A DNA stretch of 64,000 nucleotides, taken from assembly GCF_006120725.1 (NCBI RefSeq), contig NZ_SWMU01000003.1, positions 124,001 to 188,000 on the forward strand. The letters are read 5' to 3'. Shown piece by piece: positions 38,745-46,916 of this stretch (positions are counted from its first letter, which is position 1; each line of letters opens with the position of its first letter). Under the pieces are notes generated by a model. It was not told the origin of the DNA. It searched no databases and saw only the letters and a program-made list of their open reading frames with translations. The position numbers and the translations under genes are program-made. Source of the stretch: Mesohalobacter halotolerans (GTDB lineage Bacteria > Bacteroidota > Bacteroidia > Flavobacteriales > Flavobacteriaceae).

Positions 38745-39953
38745 ATGCAAAGCTCCACCACCTCAATACATGAAGAAGAGCGACTAAAAGCGCTGAAGTC
38801 TCTTGATATTCTCGATAGTCAACCTGAAAAGGAATACGATGAGTTGACAGAATTAGCTGCATATATCTGTGACGCACCTATAGCACTTATTAGTCTAATT
38901 GATAAAGACCGGCAATGGTTTAAGTCTAAAATCGGTTTTGATGCATGTGAAACTGAACGCGAGATTTCGTTTTGTACACACGCGATCAATCAAACCAATG
39001 AGATTTATGAAATAGAAGATGCCTCATCACATGATCTTTTTAAAGATAATCCATTTGTAATTGAAAAGGGCGTAAAATTTTATGCCGGAACACCTTTAAT
39101 TCACCATAATGGACATGCACTTGGTACAATTTGTGTCATTGATTACAAACCCAAATCACTAACTGACAAACAAAAACTTGCCCTAAAAAACTTAGCTAAC
39201 CAAGTTGTTAAACTTTTTGAATTGCGTTTTAAAAATGAAAACCTAAGAGAAGCGCAACGCAATTTAAAAGAGAAAAATACACAATTAAAAAACTTTGCAG
39301 GTGTGGTTTCTCACGATATGAAAATGCCCCTGGCCAATATTATTGTAACTATTGATATTTTAAAACGTAAATACAATAAAGTATTAGACGAAGCGGGTTT
39401 TGATTATCTCAACAATTTGAAGCAGTCCGCTTTTAAAATGAGTGATTACATCAGCAACATACTCACTCACTATGAAAGTGATGAAATCACCGAAAAACAG
39501 TCCAAAGAAAATATTGACGTTCACGAACTTCTCGAGGATGTTATAGAATTGCTAGATGTCAACGATAACTGTGATATCAATTTACCAGCAGACAACATAC
39601 AGCTCAAATGCAACAAAACAGCTATAGAACAAATTCTTCTCAACTTGTTGGGAAATAGTTTAAAATATAACGACAAAGAAAAAATTATAGTAGATATCGA
39701 TGTTTCTGAAGATGAGCATTACTATTATTTCAGCGTTAAAGACAATGGTATTGGCATTCCTAAAGAAAAGCAAAAAGATATTTTTAAATTATTTTCAACT
39801 GTAGCTGAAAAAGATCGTCGCGGTCAAAAAGGCAATGGTATTGGCTTATCTACCGTTCGTAAATTAATCAATAATCTAGGTGGTACTATAGATGTAGAGT
39901 CTGAAAAAGGTGTTTATACAAAAATCTCATTTAGTATTGAGAAATGTAGTTGA
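38745..39953 (+). CDS. GAF-domain sensor histidine kinase
   Basis: A 402-residue soluble histidine kinase. A GAF domain covers about residues 20-165 (ICDAPIALISLIDKDRQWFKSKIG and CTHAINQ are typical), a short coiled coil follows, then the HisKA helix with phospho-accepting His190 in GVVSHDMKMPLANI. The ATPase domain has the N box (ILLNLLGNSLKYND), the G1 box (VKDNGIGIPKEK) and the G2 box (GNGIGLSTV). No transmembrane segment is seen, so it senses a cytosolic cue. It is an orphan: no response regulator is adjacent. Confidence 0.93.
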   Translation: MQSSTTSIHEEERLKALKSLDILDSQPEKEYDELTELAAYICDAPIALISLIDKDRQWFKSKIGFDACETEREISFCTHAINQTNEIYEIEDASSHDLFKDNPFVIEKGVKFYAGTPLIHHNGHALGTICVIDYKPKSLTDKQKLALKNLANQVVKLFELRFKNENLREAQRNLKEKNTQLKNFAGVVSHDMKMPLANIIVTIDILKRKYNKVLDEAGFDYLNNLKQSAFKMSDYISNILTHYESDEITEKQSKENIDVHELLEDVIELLDVNDNCDINLPADNIQLKCNKTAIEQILLNLLGNSLKYNDKEKIIVDIDVSEDEHYYYFSVKDNGIGIPKEKQKDIFKLFSTVAEKDRRGQKGNGIGLSTVRKLINNLGGTIDVESEKGVYTKISFSIEKCS

Positions 39954-39960
39954 GTTTGGT

Positions 39961-39988
39961 TTGTTTACAACCCCAATACTTATCTTTG
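39961..39988 (+). promoter_or_regulatory. Putative promoter of the BatA-domain gene
   Basis: TATCTTTG at 39981-39988 matches TAnnTTTG, with TTG at 39961-39963 (17-base spacer, slightly short). The start codon at 40012 lies 24 bases downstream. It suggests a transcription unit separate from the histidine kinase. Confidence 0.45.
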
Positions 39989-40011
39989 CCTAAACGCCTG
40001 TAAAATTAAGT

Positions 40012-41934
40012 ATGCAATTTTATCATCCTGAACTTCTATTTGGATTATTGGCGCTGGCTATCCCTGTTATAGTTCATCTTTTTCAATTAAGAAAATTTAA
40101 AACTGAGCCATTTACCAATGTGGCTTTGCTCAAAAAGCTTATAATATCATCTCGTAAAAGTTCAAAGCTTAAAAAATGGTTAAGTCTCATCACAAGATTG
40201 CTCATTATCACGTGTTTAGTTTTGGCTTTTGCGCAACCTTACTTCTCAGATACAACTGTTGAAAGTCAACAAAATCAAATCGGTCTTTTTATAGATAATT
40301 CCTACAGTATGGCATTAAATGGTCAAAATACTGTGCTTTTCAATCAAGCTAAAGGAGACCTCCTTAAAGCCCTTCCAGAAAATGAAAAATTTCACATTGC
40401 CACACATGATCAAACTTTAAAAAATGTAACCCCTGAAGAATTTGAATCTTGGATTTACGATCTGGATTACAGTCCTTATAGCTTAGACCTTAAAGGTGTA
40501 ATCGACAAAACGAAAAGCCTTTATCAAGCTCATCCCAATCAATCTAACGAACTGATTATATTATCAGATTTTCAAATTTTTGAAGAATTTAATACGACAA
40601 AACTCGATTCAGTTTACAACTACCATTTTGTCAAATATCAAGCTAAGGAACAGATTAACTTCAGCATAGATACAGCTTATCTGAACACCTCAGCAGAAGG
40701 AAAAACTTTAATTTTTAAAGTATCAGCGTCTACTCAAACAACTCAAAACCTCCCAATATCGGTTTATGATGGTCAAACTTTACTTGGTAAATTCAGTTTA
40801 AATTTTGAAAACGCAACTCATAAAACTTATAGTTTTGATATTCAGCAGGATCAAATTTTAAAAGGCTTAATTCAAATTGAAGATTCTAGCCTCAACTTTG
40901 ACAATCAACTCTTTTTCTCAATGGCTAAACCTGAAAAAATTAAAGTTCTAGTCATTTCAAATCAGCCTTCAGCCTATCTGGACAAAGTTTATAACAATGA
41001 TAGGTTTGATTATCAACAAGTTTTAATAAACAATTTAGAATATGCTGAAATCAGTCAAGCTGATGTTATCATCCTTAATGAGCTTCAAAGTATACCAAGT
41101 GCTTTAAGGTTGAACTTAGAAAGTCAATATATCAGCAACAAAATAGTTGGTATCGTTCCCGGAAAGGAAATCAATTTGATGAGTTATAATAGTTTATTTA
41201 ACAAATTAAACCTCAAGCCTTATGACAAAATAAATTCTACTACTATAAAACTGACTACAATAGTGTTTGAACACCCAGTATTTAAAAATGTATTTACTAA
41301 AAATGTTGAAAATTTTGACTATCCAAGTTTTGACACCTATTTTGAAAGTCCAAATCCAGAAAAAGCTTTAGCTTTTAGTAACGGCCTTGCTTTCTTGGAG
41401 TCCCAAGACAATGTTTTCAGATTTAATGCAGCTATACAAGACAATTCAAATTTTAAACAGTCACCTTTAACGGTTTTAAGTTTTTATAATTTAGCTTTAC
41501 AAGCTCAAAATAAAGCTCAACTTTATGCAAATGTTGGTCAAAAATATCAACTGAATATAAAAACCCAACTCAACGCCGATGAAGTTTTAAGTCTCTCTAA
41601 AGATGATTACAAATTTATACCAAGACAAACTGCAAAAGGTCAAAATATCGAGCTTGAGTTTAACGATAATCCTAAGTTTCCAGGACATTATGCCTTGACA
41701 AACCCACAAATAGACACACTAGGTTTTTTGGCATTTAATCTGGATCGTAAAGAAAACCAATTTAAATATTTAGATTTTTCAACATCAGATTATTTTAAGG
41801 CTTACGACAACTTTGAAGCTTATGCTCAAAATTTGGCTCAAAGTCAAGAGTTTAAAACTTTATGGCAATGGTTTATCGCATTTGCATTGATATTTATGTT
41901 TATTGAGTTACTTTTGTTGAGATTTATTAAATAA
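40012..41934 (+). CDS. BatA N-terminal-domain membrane protein
   Basis: A 640-residue protein beginning MQFYHPELLFGLLALAIPVIVHLFQLRKF, the N-terminal double-membrane BatA/Aerotolerance domain. Helix one spans about residues 8-24 and helix two about 58-76. A large VWA-like domain follows: NQIGLFIDNSYSMAL resembles a MIDAS-type DxSxS, then ELIILSDFQ. A final membrane helix (about 616-636) closes it. Relatives are membrane-anchored, probably facing the periplasm, and of unknown function; flavobacterial copies often sit next to a dihydroorotase-like gene, as here, with a six-base gap. The family call is good and the role unknown. Confidence 0.85.
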   Translation: MQFYHPELLFGLLALAIPVIVHLFQLRKFKTEPFTNVALLKKLIISSRKSSKLKKWLSLITRLLIITCLVLAFAQPYFSDTTVESQQNQIGLFIDNSYSMALNGQNTVLFNQAKGDLLKALPENEKFHIATHDQTLKNVTPEEFESWIYDLDYSPYSLDLKGVIDKTKSLYQAHPNQSNELIILSDFQIFEEFNTTKLDSVYNYHFVKYQAKEQINFSIDTAYLNTSAEGKTLIFKVSASTQTTQNLPISVYDGQTLLGKFSLNFENATHKTYSFDIQQDQILKGLIQIEDSSLNFDNQLFFSMAKPEKIKVLVISNQPSAYLDKVYNNDRFDYQQVLINNLEYAEISQADVIILNELQSIPSALRLNLESQYISNKIVGIVPGKEINLMSYNSLFNKLNLKPYDKINSTTIKLTTIVFEHPVFKNVFTKNVENFDYPSFDTYFESPNPEKALAFSNGLAFLESQDNVFRFNAAIQDNSNFKQSPLTVLSFYNLALQAQNKAQLYANVGQKYQLNIKTQLNADEVLSLSKDDYKFIPRQTAKGQNIELEFNDNPKFPGHYALTNPQIDTLGFLAFNLDRKENQFKYLDFSTSDYFKAYDNFEAYAQNLAQSQEFKTLWQWFIAFALIFMFIELLLLRFIK

Positions 41935-41940
41935 GACTTC

Positions 41941-43197
41941 ATGAGATTGCTTATCAAATCGGCAAAAATTGTAGACTCCAAAAGTCCTTATCACCTTCAA
42001 CAAAAAGATATACTTATTGAAAATGGTATCATCAAAGCTATAGAAAATAGCATTGACCAAACAGCTGATAATGAAATACACATTAAACATCTTCATGTTT
42101 CTCAAGGCTGGTTTGACTCTTCCGTATCTTTTGGCGAACCGGGTTTTGAAGAACGCGAGACTTTAAAAAATGGTTTAGACACTGCTATGAAAAGTGGCTT
42201 CACGAGTGTCATCCTCAATGCCAATACCAAACCCATAATCGACAACGCAGCTCTAGTACAATATTTAAAAACCAAAACTCAAAACCATATTGTTCAGGCT
42301 TTAATTTCTGGCGCTTTAACAGAACAGTCAAAAAATGAACAACTTGCAGAATTGTTTGATATGCATCAACATCATGCAGTTGTCTTTGGCGATTATAAAA
42401 AAGGAATCAATAGTGCTAACTTACTAAAGCTGGCTTTGCAATATGTAAAAGGTTTTGGTGGTTTGGTGCAAGTTTTTCCCATAGAAAATAGTTTAAGCCA
42501 ACAAGCACAAATGCACGAAGGTCTTATTAGCACAAGTCTTGGACTAAAAGCTCTACCACGCATGGCTGAAGTTATCCAACTAAAAAGAGACTTAGATTTA
42601 TTAAAATACACAAATTCAAAAATTCATTTTTCTTGTATTTCGACAGCTGAATCTGTTGAACTGATTAAAAAAGCCAAAAAAGAAGGCTTAGAAGTCACAT
42701 GTAGTGTCGCCATCTCAAATCTCATTTACACAGCTGAGAAATTGGGAGATTTTGATAGCCGATATAAAGTTTGGCCACCTTTGAGAGAAACCTCAGACCA
42801 AAAGGCACTAATTAAAGGACTAAAATCTGGTATTATAGATATGGTAACCACCGACCATCAACCTTTAAATATCGAGCTCAAGAAGACGGAGTTTGAACAT
42901 GCTGCTTTTGGAAGTATAGGCTTAGAATCTGCATTTGGGGTTTTAAATGAAAAACTCGGTTTAGAAGATACCATCAGCTATCTTACACGCGGTAAATCTC
43001 GCTTTAACCTATCTACATCACCTATTGATGTTGGGCAAAATGCCGATTTAACTTTACTAGATCCAAAAGCCCAATGGACATTTTCAGAAACTGATATTTT
43101 TTCTAAATCAAAAAATGCTATTTTCTTAGGAGAAAAAATGAAAGGAAAAGCTTTAGGAATTATTAATAAAAATCAGTTTTATGTCTCAGAATCCTAG
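41941..43197 (+). CDS. Dihydroorotase-like amidohydrolase without metal ligands (probable pseudoenzyme)
   Basis: A 418-residue member of the amidohydrolase superfamily, dihydroorotase branch, by length and by the order of blocks: WFDSSVSFGEPGFEERETL, AVVFGDYKKGI, FSCISTAESVELI, TTDHQPLNIE. The metal-binding HxH of active dihydroorotases is replaced by SxS (DSSVSF). The HVST histidine is Cys here (CIST), and the usual PHH motif after VT is AISN. Only the final Asp (TTDH) remains. It therefore probably does not hydrolyse dihydroorotate, and may serve as a non-catalytic partner of aspartate carbamoyltransferase, as known for pyrC-like proteins elsewhere. It overlaps the next gene by 17 bases. 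Confidence 0.85.
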   Translation: MRLLIKSAKIVDSKSPYHLQQKDILIENGIIKAIENSIDQTADNEIHIKHLHVSQGWFDSSVSFGEPGFEERETLKNGLDTAMKSGFTSVILNANTKPIIDNAALVQYLKTKTQNHIVQALISGALTEQSKNEQLAELFDMHQHHAVVFGDYKKGINSANLLKLALQYVKGFGGLVQVFPIENSLSQQAQMHEGLISTSLGLKALPRMAEVIQLKRDLDLLKYTNSKIHFSCISTAESVELIKKAKKEGLEVTCSVAISNLIYTAEKLGDFDSRYKVWPPLRETSDQKALIKGLKSGIIDMVTTDHQPLNIELKKTEFEHAAFGSIGLESAFGVLNEKLGLEDTISYLTRGKSRFNLSTSPIDVGQNADLTLLDPKAQWTFSETDIFSKSKNAIFLGEKMKGKALGIINKNQFYVSES

Positions 43198-43501
43198 TGG
43201 AAAGTCAGCTGCTATTGTTGCTTATTTTACTATTATTGGCAGCATTATTGCTATTTTTATGAATTCAGAACACCGCTATAAGTTTGCGCGATTTCATATT
43301 CGCCAAGCTTTTGGCATCCATTTCATTTTTATAGTTTTTGCGCCATTAGCAAGTGGATTTAATAACTGGATGATTACCTTTTCCCTTTATATTTTTTATA
43401 TGGTACTTTGGTTTTTTGGTTTTTTTAATGCGATATCCAACAAGACTCAAGCCATTCCAATTTTAGGAAATCTATTTCAAAAAATATTTAAAGCCCTGTA
43501 A
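43181..43501 (+). CDS. Small multipass membrane protein (DUF4870-like)
   Basis: A 106-residue hydrophobic protein with about three membrane segments (about residues 8-26, 46-64 and 68-88). The motif HRYKFARFHIRQAFGIHF between the first and second segments is typical of the DUF4870/TIC20-like group found in many Bacteroidota. Its function is unknown. Its start codon lies 17 bases inside the dihydroorotase-like gene and its stop directly precedes the esterase start, so it is tightly embedded in this operon. Confidence 0.8.
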   Translation: MSQNPSGKSAAIVAYFTIIGSIIAIFMNSEHRYKFARFHIRQAFGIHFIFIVFAPLASGFNNWMITFSLYIFYMVLWFFGFFNAISNKTQAIPILGNLFQKIFKAL

Positions 43502-44152
43502 ATGACTACCAAAGATTTAAGCTTAACGCATCTTATTGAACCTTCTAAGTTAAATCAAGCTTCACCACTCATCCTAATGCTTCATGGATATGGAAGTGAC
43601 GAGAAAGACTTGTTTGCATTTGCCAATTATTTGCCCGATAACTATACGGTGATTTCTGTAAGGGCACCTTACCCTATGCAACCCATGGGCAATGCTTGGT
43701 ACGCTATAAATTTTGATGCCGATGCCAATAAATTTAGTGACACCAAACAAGGCATAGAATCTAGAGAAAAGATAAAAATGTTTCTTTCTGAAGCCATTGA
43801 TGCATACTACATCAACCCCAAAGAGGTTACATTATTTGGCTTTAGCCAAGGTACAATTTTAAGTTTTGCTACCGCCCTAACCTATCCATATTTAGTCAAA
43901 AACATTATTGGCTTAAGTGGATATATCGACAAAAACATGATCGATTTAGCCGATAAGGAAGCCTTAAAACACCTTCGGGTTTTCAGTTCTCATGGTTCAG
44001 CAGATCAGGTGATTCCTGTAGAATGGGCAAGAAAAACACCGGATATTTTAAAGTCTTTAAGCATAGATTGTGAGTTTAAGGAATTTCCCGTTGGTCACGG
44101 AGTCAACCAAGATAATTTTCAAGCCGTATTAGATTGGCTGAAAAGGCATTAA
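43502..44152 (+). CDS. Alpha/beta hydrolase, carboxylesterase/phospholipase family
   Basis: A 216-residue cytosolic alpha/beta hydrolase of the YpfH/phospholipase-carboxylesterase group. The oxyanion stretch LMLHGYGSDEKDLFAF lies near residue 28, the nucleophile is in FGFSQGTILSF, the catalytic Asp in GSADQVIP, and the His in VGHGVNQ. It likely hydrolyses short-chain esters or lysophospholipids. It starts immediately after the small membrane-protein gene, and its last four bases overlap the 3' end of the convergent blh gene. Confidence 0.9.
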   Translation: MTTKDLSLTHLIEPSKLNQASPLILMLHGYGSDEKDLFAFANYLPDNYTVISVRAPYPMQPMGNAWYAINFDADANKFSDTKQGIESREKIKMFLSEAIDAYYINPKEVTLFGFSQGTILSFATALTYPYLVKNIIGLSGYIDKNMIDLADKEALKHLRVFSSHGSADQVIPVEWARKTPDILKSLSIDCEFKEFPVGHGVNQDNFQAVLDWLKRH

Positions 44153-45036
44153 GAAGAGCTTTGCTTAAACATTTTATTAATCACAAAAACATGGGGAAAT
44201 GTTATCGCAGCCAAAAAGGAAAACAAAAGCGCTTCAAAAATCCTTGTATCCTTAAAAAGTAAATAGAAAACAACTAAACCTATAATAGAAATAACCCAAT
44301 ACCAAAATGCTTTTTTAAGGTATTTTAAAATATTAGATTTATTTACCTCTCCATAAATAAAGTGAATTTGATCATTGAGTGATGGAATGCTATGCCACAA
44401 CACAAAATAAATTGAAAAAGCCCATATCAAATCACTAACTCTAAAGATAATGGTCAATACCAAGAGATATAAGATTTGTTCTGCCAATTGCGTTTTAAAA
44501 TGCGTTGTGGTTTTGAAGAAATAAAAACCTAAAGCAATTAAAATAATACCTATTCCTAATAGTAAGTATTGTAGAAAATCTAAAGTAATCGGAACCTTAG
44601 TAATATCTGTGATGATCTTTTCAACCTCTGTCTGGTGAAACATAAATATTAAGCCAAATATTAAACAGCCATAACAAAACTCAAAAATAAACTTTGGTAT
44701 TTTAGAACCTTCTTGAATGATATTATGCCAATGCTGTTCTCCAAAATGATAGGCACTAAACAAAATGAAAAGTATAATTGCGATTGATGGAAAAAAAGTA
44801 AAAAACAAGGCAAAACATAAGACAACTGTTAAATATATGCCAATTAATTTTATTAAAGGTTTGTTTTTCAATGACTTATGAGCATTTGGTATGATTACGA
44901 TATCGTTTGCGCCGTGAATAATACCAAAACTTAAAATTAAAAATAAGCCCAATAAATAAAGCCCTTGCGAGGGTATGTAGGAATTAAGCCATAATGTAAC
45001 AAAACTCAATACTATAGAATAATGATAAATTTTCAT
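44149..45036 (-). CDS. blh: Brp/Blh-family beta-carotene 15,15'-dioxygenase
   Basis: A 295-residue multipass membrane protein with about seven or eight hydrophobic segments. The conserved iron-binding histidines are seen in GIIHGANDIVII, SAYHFGEQHWHN, LWHSIPSLND and FPHVFVINKM. Blh cleaves beta-carotene into two retinal molecules, the chromophore of proteorhodopsin, whose gene is divergent 106 bases away. This pairing is well known in marine bacteria. Start at ATG 45036 gives a normal N-terminal membrane segment. Confidence 0.95.
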   Translation of the reverse strand: MKIYHYSIVLSFVTLWLNSYIPSQGLYLLGLFLILSFGIIHGANDIVIIPNAHKSLKNKPLIKLIGIYLTVVLCFALFFTFFPSIAIILFILFSAYHFGEQHWHNIIQEGSKIPKFIFEFCYGCLIFGLIFMFHQTEVEKIITDITKVPITLDFLQYLLLGIGIILIALGFYFFKTTTHFKTQLAEQILYLLVLTIIFRVSDLIWAFSIYFVLWHSIPSLNDQIHFIYGEVNKSNILKYLKKAFWYWVISIIGLVVFYLLFKDTRIFEALLFSFLAAITFPHVFVINKMFKQSSS

Positions 45037-45108
45037 TTGTTTAATTAAATAGATTCTTAAAATTAAAAAAAAAATTAATTAATAAAATCATTTGTTTAAA
45101 TAAAATAT

Positions 45109-45116
45109 TATATTTG
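45109..45116 (+). promoter_or_regulatory. -7 promoter element of the proteorhodopsin gene
   Basis: TATATTTG matches TAnnTTTG perfectly, 26 bases before the start codon. The nearest TTG (45092-45094) is only 14 bases upstream rather than 19, so the promoter may be weak or depend on an activator. The whole 106-base divergent spacer is extremely AT-rich. Confidence 0.5.
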
Positions 45117-45142
45117 ATAAACAAAAACTAAATTATAATACT

Positions 45143-45898
45143 ATGAGAACTTTACTATTTTTAAGTGAAATGTCAAAGATTGCAAACGACGATTATGTCG
45201 GTTTTACATTCTTTGTAGGAAGTATGGCTATGATGGCCGCTTCAGCTTTTTTCTTTTTATCATTAAGTCAATTTGATAAAAAGTGGCGTACCTCAGTACT
45301 AGTGTCTGGTTTGATTACATTTATCGCAGCTGTACACTATTTTTACATGAGAGATTATTGGGATGCTGTACAAGAATCACCAACATTCTTTAGATATGTT
45401 GACTGGGTGCTTACAGTACCTCTAATGTGTGTTGAATTTTTCTTAATCTTACGAGCAGCTGGTGCCAAGAAATCTTTAATGTGGAAATTAATCTTCTGGT
45501 CAGTTGTAATGCTGGTCACAGGTTACTTTGGTGAAGCTATAGCAATTGGTAACCCTACTATGCAATGGGTTTGGGGATTAATCTCTGGTATTGCATATTT
45601 TGTTATTGTTTATATTGTATGGTTTGGAGAAGCCAAAAAATTGGCAGTATCAGCCGGAGGTAGTGTTTTAACCGCACACAAAATACTATGTTGGTTTGTG
45701 TTAGTAGGTTGGGCAATCTATCCATTAGGTTATATATTAGGTACCGAAGGTGGTTTGTTTGGCGTACAACTAGTCTCAGATATTGATGCAGCTCAACAAG
45801 CTATGAATGTTGTGTACAATATTGGTGATGCTGTAAACAAAATTGGATTTGGTTTAGTCGTTTTCTCTCTAGCTGTGAGTTCTACTTCTAAATCTTAA
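45143..45898 (+). CDS. Proteorhodopsin, green-absorbing light-driven proton pump
   Basis: A 251-residue type-1 rhodopsin with seven membrane helices. In helix C, RYVDWVLTVPLMCVEFF contains Asp87 (proton acceptor), Thr91 and Glu98 (proton donor): the DTE motif of outward proton pumps. His65 is the conserved partner of the acceptor. The tuning position is Met95, as in green-absorbing flavobacterial forms. The retinal Schiff-base lysine is Lys233 in GDAVNKIGF, with counter-ion Asp229. It pumps protons in light to supplement energy. The retinal-forming blh gene is divergent upstream; a hairpin follows the stop. Confidence 0.97.
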   Translation: MRTLLFLSEMSKIANDDYVGFTFFVGSMAMMAASAFFFLSLSQFDKKWRTSVLVSGLITFIAAVHYFYMRDYWDAVQESPTFFRYVDWVLTVPLMCVEFFLILRAAGAKKSLMWKLIFWSVVMLVTGYFGEAIAIGNPTMQWVWGLISGIAYFVIVYIVWFGEAKKLAVSAGGSVLTAHKILCWFVLVGWAIYPLGYILGTEGGLFGVQLVSDIDAAQQAMNVVYNIGDAVNKIGFGLVVFSLAVSSTSKS

Positions 45899-46056
45899 TT
45901 TATTGTTGTTTGATTTTTTTGACAAGCTTCAAGCTCTGCTTGAAGCTTGTTTATTTTACTCTCCTTTTGCTTTAAAACCTTTTGGCCATTGACATAAATA
46001 AATAAACTCAACAGGATAGTAAAGAAAAATAAAAACATAAATATTTTTTCTCTCAT
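45895..46056 (-). CDS. Small single-pass membrane/coiled-coil protein (53 aa)
   Basis: A 53-codon frame from ATG 46056 to TAA 45897-45895. Residues about 5-22 (IFMFLFFFTILLSLFIYV) form a membrane helix; residues 25-48 (QKVLKQKESKINKLQAELEA) look like a coiled coil. Its start overlaps the stop of the upstream metallo-hydrolase gene as ATGA, strong evidence for translational coupling, and its end overlaps the proteorhodopsin stop by four bases on the other strand. The hairpin at 45922-45950 lies inside it. I do not recognise a family; the architecture suggests a small anchored scaffold. Confidence 0.65.
   Translation of the reverse strand: MREKIFMFLFFFTILLSLFIYVNGQKVLKQKESKINKLQAELEACQKNQTTIN
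45922..45950 (+). terminator. Hairpin terminator after proteorhodopsin
   Basis: A 12-bp perfect stem ACAAGCTTCAAG/CTTGAAGCTTGT with a 5-base loop is followed by TTATTTTAC, a moderate U-tract. It lies inside the coding region of the small convergent gene. Confidence 0.7.
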
Positions 46057-46817
46057 GAGATATCAATTTTTAAATTATCGTATGCTAAAAAGACATTTTC
46101 TGGCAATTCCTGCTGCACTTCATCGTGGAATCCCATATGATGACTTATGTGAGTAAAATATGCCTTTTCGGGTTTTAAAATATTGACAATCTCTATTGCT
46201 TGATCAAGATTAAAATGTGAATGGTGTTCCTTTCTTCGTAAAGCATTTAATACAAGTACTTTTAATCCTTTTAAGTTTTCTATTGAATTTGCAGGTATTG
46301 TTTTGGCATCTGTGATATATGCAAAATCGTCGATACGAAAACCATAAACCTGAAGGTTCCCGTGATAAACATTTATAGGAATTACAGTTTTATCTCCTAG
46401 ATCAAAAGGTTTGTCTTTTATAATATTAATATCCAAAGTTGGTGCGCCTGGATATTTATTTTGAACTGAAAATACATATTCAAAACGTTTTTTGAGTTCA
46501 TTTAAAACCCTTTGATGCGCATAAATCGAAATATCGCCTTGTCTGAAATAAAACGGTCTTACATCATCAAGTCCTACGACGTGGTCATTGTGTTCATGGG
46601 TAAATAAAATACCATCTAGCTTATCAATAGGATTTGCTAACATTTGTTGTCTAAAATCTGGACCACAATCTACCACATAAGCATAGTTACCCCATTCTAT
46701 TAATACAGATACTCTCAGCCTTTTGTCTTTTGGATTTTCACTTAAACAAACAGGATGCTTACTGCCGATTATTGGAATGCCTTGTGATGTACCGGTACCT
46801 AAAAATGTTACTTTCAA
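46053..46817 (-). CDS. MBL-fold metallo-hydrolase (PhnP-like)
   Basis: I place the start at TTG 46817, reading (M)KVTFLGTGTSQGIP, which matches the usual family N-terminus; an upstream ATG at 46868 would add 17 residues and run into the divergent promoter. The protein is about 254 residues. The metallo-beta-lactamase motif is THEHNDHVVGLDD, with further ligands in VVDCGPDFR and FTHISHHMGFH. PhnP relatives are phosphodiesterases acting on cyclic sugar phosphates or nucleotides; the substrate here is unknown. The stop overlaps the start of the 53-residue gene. Confidence 0.88.
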   Translation of the reverse strand: MKVTFLGTGTSQGIPIIGSKHPVCLSENPKDKRLRVSVLIEWGNYAYVVDCGPDFRQQMLANPIDKLDGILFTHEHNDHVVGLDDVRPFYFRQGDISIYAHQRVLNELKKRFEYVFSVQNKYPGAPTLDINIIKDKPFDLGDKTVIPINVYHGNLQVYGFRIDDFAYITDAKTIPANSIENLKGLKVLVLNALRRKEHHSHFNLDQAIEIVNILKPEKAYFTHISHHMGFHDEVQQELPENVFLAYDNLKIDIS

Positions 46818-46852
46818 AAGCCTTATTTTTTCACAAAAATAGGTATTATTTT

Positions 46853-46881
46853 TTGTAAGCTTATGCAATTAATTATCTTTG
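46853..46881 (+). promoter_or_regulatory. Putative promoter of the 46917 gene
   Basis: TTG (46853-46855) and TATCTTTG (46874-46881) are separated by 18 bases, close to the Bacteroidota consensus. This position argues that translation of the downstream gene starts at 46917, not at an ATG inside the promoter at 46863. Confidence 0.6.
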
Positions 46882-46916
46882 TTTTAAGCAAAATCAAACC
46901 TACTAAATCTTCAGAA

